Positions 59,348 to 64,000 of a DNA stretch of 64,000 bases are shown piece by piece. This DNA is from an uncultured Eubacteriales bacterium (GTDB lineage Bacteria; Bacillota; Clostridia; Oscillospirales; Oscillospiraceae). Location of the stretch: positions 10,482-74,481 of the forward strand of contig UQZJ01000014.1 in the NCBI GenBank assembly GCA_900545495.1, given 5' to 3'. Made by a program: the position numbers and the translations under genes. Below the pieces are notes generated by a model that saw nothing but the letters and a program-made list of their open reading frames with translations, was not told the DNA's origin and did not search any database. Each line of letters starts with the position of its first letter. The stretch's first letter is position 1.

Positions 59348-60449
59348 TACCGGCGGCGGACACAACGCCGTGGCTGCCGCGCTGACCGAGGCGTTTCGCC
59401 GCCGCGGCGCGGACTGCACCGTGCTGGATGGCCTGTCCTTCATCTCCCAGAAGGCGTCCAAGCTGGTGTCACGTTGGCATACCCGGATGTACCGCCACCA
59501 TCCGCATCTCTACAAGGCGGGCTACATGACCGCCGAGGAGGAGGTGGGGCGTACCGTCCCCAAACATAACCCGGTGGAGCGCTATCTGGCCAGGGGCGCC
59601 CGCCGCCTGTACCATTTTTTACAGACCCAGCGGTTTGACGCCGTGGTGTGCGTCCATGTGATCCCGGCGCTGATGATGACCATGCTCCGCAAAAACGGCG
59701 GCGCGCCCATGCCCTTCTGCTTCGTGGCCACGGACTATACGTGCAGCCCCTCGGTGGGCGACTGTACGCCGGACATCTGTGTCATCCCCCACGAGGAGCT
59801 GGCGGAGGAGTTCGTCCGCTGCGGCATGGCGGCGGAGACGCTGCTGCCGGCGGGCATCCCCACCCGCAGCGTGTTCAACGCCCCGGTCGACCGCGCCGCC
59901 GCCCGGCGGGCGCTGTCTCTGCCGGAGGAGGGCAAGCACATCCTGCTCATGAGCGGCAGCATCGGCTGCGGCCCCATGACCGAGCTGGCGCGGCAGCTGG
60001 ACGAGCAGCTGCGGTCGGGGGACTATGCCACGGTGCTGTGCGGCAGCAACCGCCAGATGCTCTACGCCCTGCAGCGGCGCAGTCTGCTGCGGGTGCAGGC
60101 GGTGGGGTTCACCTCCCAGGTGGCGCAGTATATGGACAGCGCCGACCTGCTGGTGTCCAAGCCCGGCGGCATCAGCATCACCGAGGCCGCCTGTAAGGGC
60201 GTACCCATGCTGCTGGCGGATCTGGTGGGCGGCTGCGAGACCCGCAATCAGGCGTTTTTTGCCGAACATGGCTGGGCGGCCGCCTGCTCCAACGACACCA
60301 TTGCGGACAGCGCCCTGTCTCTGCTGGCGGACGACGCCCGCCGGGAGGCGCTGGTGAGCGCCCAGCGCCGGGATTTTGACGGCCGGGCGGCAGCGCGTGT
60401 GGCGGATGCGGTGCTGTGCCGCTGCGGGCAAGCTCCCGCCGCCGTATAG
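59322..60449 (+). CDS. GT28-type glycosyltransferase (processive diacylglycerol glucosyltransferase/MGDG synthase-like)
   Basis: 375 residues: N-terminal TCNTGGGHNAVAAALTEAF (GGGH motif of UgtP/MGDG synthases), VCVHVIPALMM, and a C-terminal nucleotide-sugar site (GSIGCGPMTELARQL, DLLVSKPGGISITEAACKGV, PGGxxxxE). It transfers a sugar from a UDP donor to diacylglycerol at the inner membrane face, giving glycolipid or a lipoteichoic-acid anchor. Third gene of the TetR-CrtO-GT operon; ATG overlaps the previous gene by 26 bp. Confidence 0.9.
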   Translation: MNILILTCNTGGGHNAVAAALTEAFRRRGADCTVLDGLSFISQKASKLVSRWHTRMYRHHPHLYKAGYMTAEEEVGRTVPKHNPVERYLARGARRLYHFLQTQRFDAVVCVHVIPALMMTMLRKNGGAPMPFCFVATDYTCSPSVGDCTPDICVIPHEELAEEFVRCGMAAETLLPAGIPTRSVFNAPVDRAAARRALSLPEEGKHILLMSGSIGCGPMTELARQLDEQLRSGDYATVLCGSNRQMLYALQRRSLLRVQAVGFTSQVAQYMDSADLLVSKPGGISITEAACKGVPMLLADLVGGCETRNQAFFAEHGWAAACSNDTIADSALSLLADDARREALVSAQRRDFDGRAAARVADAVLCRCGQAPAAV

Positions 60450-60459
60450 TGTGCGATAT

Positions 60460-60498
60460 AAAAGAGTGCCGACAGCCTTGGCTGCCGGCACTCTTTTG
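60460..60498 (+). terminator. Terminator
   Basis: AAAAGAGTGCCG-A-CAGCC-TTG-GGCTG-CCGGCACTCTTTT-type stem after the glycosyltransferase; near perfect. Confidence 0.88.
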
Positions 60499-60529
60499 TA
60501 TATTTCGGGCAAATTGTACAACCGCTCTC

Positions 60530-60559
60530 TTGCATTTCTCGGCCTCTGTCGTGTATAAT
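60530..60559 (+). promoter_or_regulatory. Promoter of the alarmone synthetase
   Basis: TTGCAT, 18 bp, TATAAT. Confidence 0.75.
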
Positions 60560-60643
60560 ATAAAAAAGAAAGGGATTTGTTCATAGGGAGGACATACTTT
60601 CGTGTTATCATAGGCACATGAGGAAAGAAGGAGGGCATTGCCC

Positions 60644-61330
60644 ATGATGATCGAGAAGAGCGGCAGCATCCGGCTGAAGGATATCTCTGTGGCCGGAAAT
60701 CTGCCGCCGGAGCAGCAGGCGCTGGCCGCCGGCATGGTTCGTGTGACCCACCTGTACCGCAGCGCGCTGAAGGTGGCCGTGACACAGATGGAGATCCTGG
60801 ACGAGGAGTTCGCCCGGATGTATGACCATTCGCCCATCCATCACATCGAGTACCGTATCAAATCACTGGACAGCATTGTGGACAAGCTGAAGCGCCGCGG
60901 CTTCGAGGTAAGCATCGACAACATCTACGCGCACATACAGGACCTGGCCGGTATCCGCGTCATCTGCAACTATCTGGATGATATCTACTACCTCCGCTCG
61001 CTGCTGACCCGGTTCGAGTCATTTGAGGTCATCCGCGAGGTGGACTACATCAAGAACCCCAAGCCCTCCGGCTACCGCAGCCTCCATCTGGTGGTGAACG
61101 TGCCCATCGTTATCTCCGAGGGTACCATGGTGCTGCCAGTAGAGATCCAGCTGCGCACCATCGCCATGGATATGTGGGCCAGTCTGGAGCACGAGCTGCG
61201 CTACAAGTCGGAGCGGCAGTTCACCGACGACGACGCCGCCCGCCTGCGGCTTTGCTCTGATGCCATCAGCGAGATCGATCAGGAGATGCAGGACATCTAT
61301 CAGGGGAAGGAGCCCCGCTACCACGCATAA
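60644..61330 (+). CDS. Small alarmone synthetase (RelQ/YjbM type GTP pyrophosphokinase)
   Basis: 228 residues, typical for SAS1. Synthetase motifs HIEYRIKSLDSIVDKLKRRG, IQDLAGIRVICNYLDDIYYL, YIKNPKPSGYRSLHLVV, VEIQLRTIAMDMWASLEHEL; no hydrolase, TGS or ACT domain. Makes (p)ppGpp or pGpp from ATP and GDP/GTP/GMP, usually under transcriptional control. ATG at 60644 follows GGAGGG; monocistronic between a good promoter and a terminator. Confidence 0.93.
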   Translation: MMIEKSGSIRLKDISVAGNLPPEQQALAAGMVRVTHLYRSALKVAVTQMEILDEEFARMYDHSPIHHIEYRIKSLDSIVDKLKRRGFEVSIDNIYAHIQDLAGIRVICNYLDDIYYLRSLLTRFESFEVIREVDYIKNPKPSGYRSLHLVVNVPIVISEGTMVLPVEIQLRTIAMDMWASLEHELRYKSERQFTDDDAARLRLCSDAISEIDQEMQDIYQGKEPRYHA

Positions 61331-61345
61331 AACGACCATACGAAA

Positions 61346-61382
61346 GGGAGCGTACACCCGCAGGTGTACGCTCCCTTTTTTT
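61346..61382. terminator. Terminator
   Basis: GGGAGCGTACACC-CGCA-GGTGTACGCTCCC with TTTTTTT on the plus side. Confidence 0.92.
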
Positions 61383-61389
61383 GTGTCCG

Positions 61390-61866
61390 CTATACGGCGG
61401 CGCGGAACACCTCTACGCCCAGCTGACTCAGCGCGCCCATGATGACGCCTGCCAGCAGCACGCCGCCCATGCAGGCCAGTACGCTTTTCTTGAAGTCCAT
61501 GTCCAGCAAACTGGCGGCCAGCGTACCCGTCCATGCGCCGGTACCCGGCAGGGGGATGCCCACAAACAGCAGCAGCGCCCAGTACAGGCCGCGGCCCGCC
61601 TTTTTTTGCAGCTTCTGCCCGGCGTGCTCGCCCTTCACCAGACAGAAGGAGAAGAACCGGCCGATCACCGGCTTATCGCTGCCCCACACCAGTACCCTGC
61701 GGGCGAAGAAGTAGATCAGCGGCACCGGCAGCATATTGCCCACGATGGCGATGCAGTACGTCAGCCACAGAGGCAGCCCGAAGCCTACGCCGTAGGGGAT
61801 GGCGCCCCGCAGCTCGATAATAGGCACCATGGACACGAAAAAAACAACCAAGCAGTGTTCCAGCAT
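61390..61866 (-). CDS. Small multidrug-export-family membrane protein (COG2426)
   Basis: 158 residues, four helices with the family pattern MVPIIELRGAIPYGVGFGL near the N-terminus and FVGIPLPGTGAWTGTLAASL in the middle, both re-entrant Pro/Gly-rich motifs of the Sm_multidrug_ex/DedA-related fold. Likely a half-transporter acting as dimer; substrate unknown. Own promoter upstream on the minus strand. Confidence 0.88.
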   Translation of the reverse strand: MLEHCLVVFFVSMVPIIELRGAIPYGVGFGLPLWLTYCIAIVGNMLPVPLIYFFARRVLVWGSDKPVIGRFFSFCLVKGEHAGQKLQKKAGRGLYWALLLFVGIPLPGTGAWTGTLAASLLDMDFKKSVLACMGGVLLAGVIMGALSQLGVEVFRAAV

Positions 61867-61902
61867 AGACCTGAGATCCCCTTTTTCCGAAAGCTGTCCC
61901 TT

Positions 61903-61931
61903 ATTATACCCGGTTTTCTCCGGTTTGACAA
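61903..61931 (-). promoter_or_regulatory. Promoter of the COG2426 gene
   Basis: Minus strand TTGTCA, 17 bp, TATAAT. Confidence 0.8.
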
Positions 61932-61992
61932 GAATGCCAAAGCAGTTTCAAAAGCCTTCTGAAAATTTTACGTTTTTCTGAGGCTCGACCTG

Positions 61993-62021
61993 TCGACAAA
62001 TGTCCGTCTGTCCTGTATACT
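61993..62021 (+). promoter_or_regulatory. Promoter of the Na/Pi cotransporter gene
   Basis: TCGACA, 17 bp, TATACT; divergent from the promoter at 61903. Confidence 0.65.
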
Positions 62022-62062
62022 GATAGTACTCATCACGATAGATAATGGGAGGAGATGCGCAT

Positions 62063-63817
62063 ATGGGCATTTCAGACGTGATATCGCTGCTGGGCGGTAT
62101 CGCCCTATTCCTGTTTGGCATGTCTCTGATGGGAGACGGCCTGAAGAAAGTTGCCGGCAGTAAGCTGGAGCTGGTGCTTTACCGCCTGAGCAGCACCCCG
62201 CTGAAGGGCGTTCTGCTGGGAACCGGCGTGACCGCCGTGATCCAATCCTCCTCTGCCACCTCCGTCATGGTGGTGGGCTTCGTCAACTCCGGTATGATGA
62301 AGGTGCGGCAGGCCATCAGTGTCATCATGGGCGCCATTCTTGGCACCAGTATCACCGGCTGGATCCTGTGCCTTTCCTATATCCCCGGCGGCAGCGGCCT
62401 TGTGCAGTTGCTGAGCACCGAGGTGATCACCGGTATCGTGGCGGTCATCGGCATCATTCTGCGCATGGGCTCCGGCAGGACCTCCTCCCGTCATGTGGGG
62501 GATATCCTGCTGGGCTTCGCCGTACTGATGTACGGAATGTCCGCCATGTCCGGCGCCGTCTCCCCTCTGCGGGAGAGTGAGGAGTTTATCCGCATTCTTA
62601 CGTCGTTCTCCAACCCACTGCTGGGTATTCTGGTGGGTGTCGCCTTCACCAGCGTGCTGCAAAGCGCCTCCGCCGCCGTGGGTATTTTGCAGGCCCTGTC
62701 CATCACCGGCGCCATCACCTTTGAGATCGCATTCCCCATCATCATGGGCATCGCCATCGGCGCGGCGGTGCCGGTGCTGCTGTCGGCGCTGGGCGCCAAC
62801 CTCAACGGTAAGCGCACCGCCTTCGTGTACCTGCTCATCGACGTGCTGGGCGTGGTGATCTGGGCCATGGTGTTCTACGGCCTCAATGCCGCCCTGCACT
62901 TCCCGTTCCTGACCGATACCATGACCGCCGTCAGCATCGCGCTGATGAACACTCTGTTCCGTCTGGCCACGCTGGTGGTGCTGTTCCCCCTGATCGGCGC
63001 CATGGAGCGGCTGGTGGTGTTCCTGTTCCCCGACACCGGCCTCATCGCCGAGGAGCAGGATATGGACCGTCTGGAGGAGCGTTTCCTCCAGCACCCCGCC
63101 CTCTCCATCGAGCAGAGCCGTCTCGTCACCAACTCCATGGCAGAGCGCGCCGCCGGCAACCTGCTGGACGCCATGGCGCTGCGTACCAACTATTCGGAGA
63201 AGGCTCTCCAGAACGTGGAGGAAACGGAGTCCCTCATCGACCGCTACGAGGACAAGCTGGGTACCTATCTCATGAAGATCACCAGCCGCTCCCTCTCCGC
63301 CACCCAGAGCGAGGAGGTCAGCAAGTTCCTGCACACCATTTCGGATTTTGAACGTATCTCTGACCACGCCCTGAACATCTCCCAAACAGCCAAAGAGATC
63401 CATGACAAGGAGGTGGAGTTTTCCGCCGCCGCCCTCCACGAGCTGGAGGTCATGGAGTCCGCCCTGCGGGAGATCCTGGAGGTCGCCATCGAGGCGTTCG
63501 TGTCCAACGATATCCAGCAGGCCGCCCGCGTGGAGCCGCTGGAGGAGATCATCGACGGCCTGTGCGACGAGATGAAGTCCCACCATGTGGTGCGCCTCCA
63601 GTCCGGCGTCTGCACGCTGGGACAGGGGTTCATATTCAACGACCTGCTGACCAACTACGAGCGTGTGGCAGACCACTGCTCCAACATCGCCGTGGCCATC
63701 ATCGAGCTGGAGTCCGACTCCTTCGATACCCACGAGTACCTCAGCAGCGTGCGGGCCATGAAATCCCACTCCTTTGCCCGGTACTATGAGGAGTACCAGG
63801 AGAAGTACCACCTGTAA
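62063..63817 (+). CDS. Na+/phosphate cotransporter family protein with PhoU-like domain
   Basis: 584 residues: two inverted Na_Pi_cotrans repeats (about 1-135 and 150-320) each with the QSSSATS/QSASAAV signature (GTGVTAVIQSSSATSVMVVG; VAFTSVLQSASAAVGILQAL), then a cytosolic PhoU-like four-helix region (about 345-570, DFERISDHALNISQTAKEIH and YERVADHCSNIAVAIIELES). Phosphate entry or export coupled to Na+, tuned by the PhoU-like tail. ATG at 62063 has GGGAGGAG. Confidence 0.93.
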   Translation: MGISDVISLLGGIALFLFGMSLMGDGLKKVAGSKLELVLYRLSSTPLKGVLLGTGVTAVIQSSSATSVMVVGFVNSGMMKVRQAISVIMGAILGTSITGWILCLSYIPGGSGLVQLLSTEVITGIVAVIGIILRMGSGRTSSRHVGDILLGFAVLMYGMSAMSGAVSPLRESEEFIRILTSFSNPLLGILVGVAFTSVLQSASAAVGILQALSITGAITFEIAFPIIMGIAIGAAVPVLLSALGANLNGKRTAFVYLLIDVLGVVIWAMVFYGLNAALHFPFLTDTMTAVSIALMNTLFRLATLVVLFPLIGAMERLVVFLFPDTGLIAEEQDMDRLEERFLQHPALSIEQSRLVTNSMAERAAGNLLDAMALRTNYSEKALQNVEETESLIDRYEDKLGTYLMKITSRSLSATQSEEVSKFLHTISDFERISDHALNISQTAKEIHDKEVEFSAAALHELEVMESALREILEVAIEAFVSNDIQQAARVEPLEEIIDGLCDEMKSHHVVRLQSGVCTLGQGFIFNDLLTNYERVADHCSNIAVAIIELESDSFDTHEYLSSVRAMKSHSFARYYEEYQEKYHL

Positions 63818-63844
63818 GAGAATATCGCGCACAAGCTGCGCTGC

Positions 63845-63882
63845 AAAAAGGAATGCCGCCCTCACGGGCGGCATTCCTTTTT
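63845..63882 (+). terminator. Terminator of the Na/Pi gene
   Basis: AAAAAGGAATGCCGCCC-TCAC-GGGCGGCATTCCTTTTT. Confidence 0.92.
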
Positions 63883-63923
63883 GAGAGGCGTGGAGAAACG
63901 GTACTTTTTCTTTCTGACAAAAG

Positions 63924-63960
63924 AAAAAAGTCCCGAAACCTTACGGTTTCAGGACTTTTT
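63924..63960 (-). terminator. Terminator of the downstream tRNA
   Basis: AAAAAAGTCC-C-GAAACC-TTAC-GGTTTC-A-GGACTTTTT directly after the tRNA CCA end on the minus strand. Confidence 0.85.
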
Positions 63961-64000
63961 TGGTCCGAGTGTCGAGATTCGAACTCGAGGCCTCTTGAAC
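63961..64000 (-). tRNA. tRNA, 3' part only (identity not determinable)
   Basis: Minus strand: T stem-loop TCGAG-TTCGAAT-CTCGA, acceptor 3' half CACTCGG, discriminator A and encoded CCA (63961-63963). The anticodon lies outside the window. The A discriminator and CCGAGTG acceptor would suit a tRNA-Leu, but this is a guess. Confidence 0.85.

Overview
This window looks like the chromosome of a GC-rich, spore-forming, anaerobic Firmicute of the gut Oscillospiraceae type (Flavonifractor/Oscillibacter-like; the assignment is inference from gene content). Support comes from SpoVT with a sigma-G-type promoter, a GerMN lipoprotein, a trimeric [FeFe] hydrogenase, AGGAGG-type ribosome binding sites, TTGACA/TATAAT promoters in short AT-richer gaps, and very high third-position GC. 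That composition also produces long antisense open frames, which I left out. There is no phage, transposase or CRISPR array.

Layout. 1-2.0 kb: end of a ThiXYZ-like (thiamine-pyrimidine) ABC operon. 2.1-5.2 kb (minus): a TrpXYZ-family amino-acid ABC operon preceded by a Tyr/Phe-rich leader peptide and an intrinsic terminator, i.e. a candidate attenuator. 5.3-7.0 kb: Mg2+ transporter mgtE with a long structured leader. 7.0-10.7 kb: small membrane proteins and an alpha/beta-hydrolase/acyltransferase fusion. 10.8-14.9 kb: hydCBA, an electron-bifurcating-type hydrogenase. 15.2-18.7 kb: a CLC anion channel, then serC-serA. 18.8-27.4 kb: LysR regulator, a DUF2156-GNAT fusion, a pseudouridine synthase, a DacF-like carboxypeptidase, and a ComEA-like/response regulator/histidine kinase/GerMN operon. 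27.4-39.3 kb (minus): an Fe3+-type ABC transporter next to its own binding-protein/kinase/regulator set, with two peptidase genes directly upstream.

39.4-43.0 kb: xpaC-telA-TPM operon; the 3' end of telA lies in a 220-bp tandem repeat. 43.0-51.1 kb: an 8-kb segment (YibE-like membrane protein and a 2089-residue sortase-type surface protein with a PHP metallohydrolase domain) bounded by imperfect direct repeats that duplicate the 3' ends of the two flanking genes; it looks inserted between the TPM gene and spoVT. 51.1-56.0 kb (minus): spoVT, a membrane protein, and an SDR-FeoAB iron operon. 56.1-64 kb: tRNA-Ser(CGA), a class-I glutamine-amidotransferase hydrolase, a PTS-IIC-like permease, a TetR-acyltransferase-glycosyltransferase glycolipid operon, a small alarmone synthetase, a small membrane export protein, a Na/Pi cotransporter with a PhoU-like tail, and the 3' part of a second tRNA.

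The most unusual items are the tyrosine-type leader peptide, the mgtE leader, the two duplication scars around telA and the 8-kb segment, and the large PHP surface protein with an attenuator-like leader.
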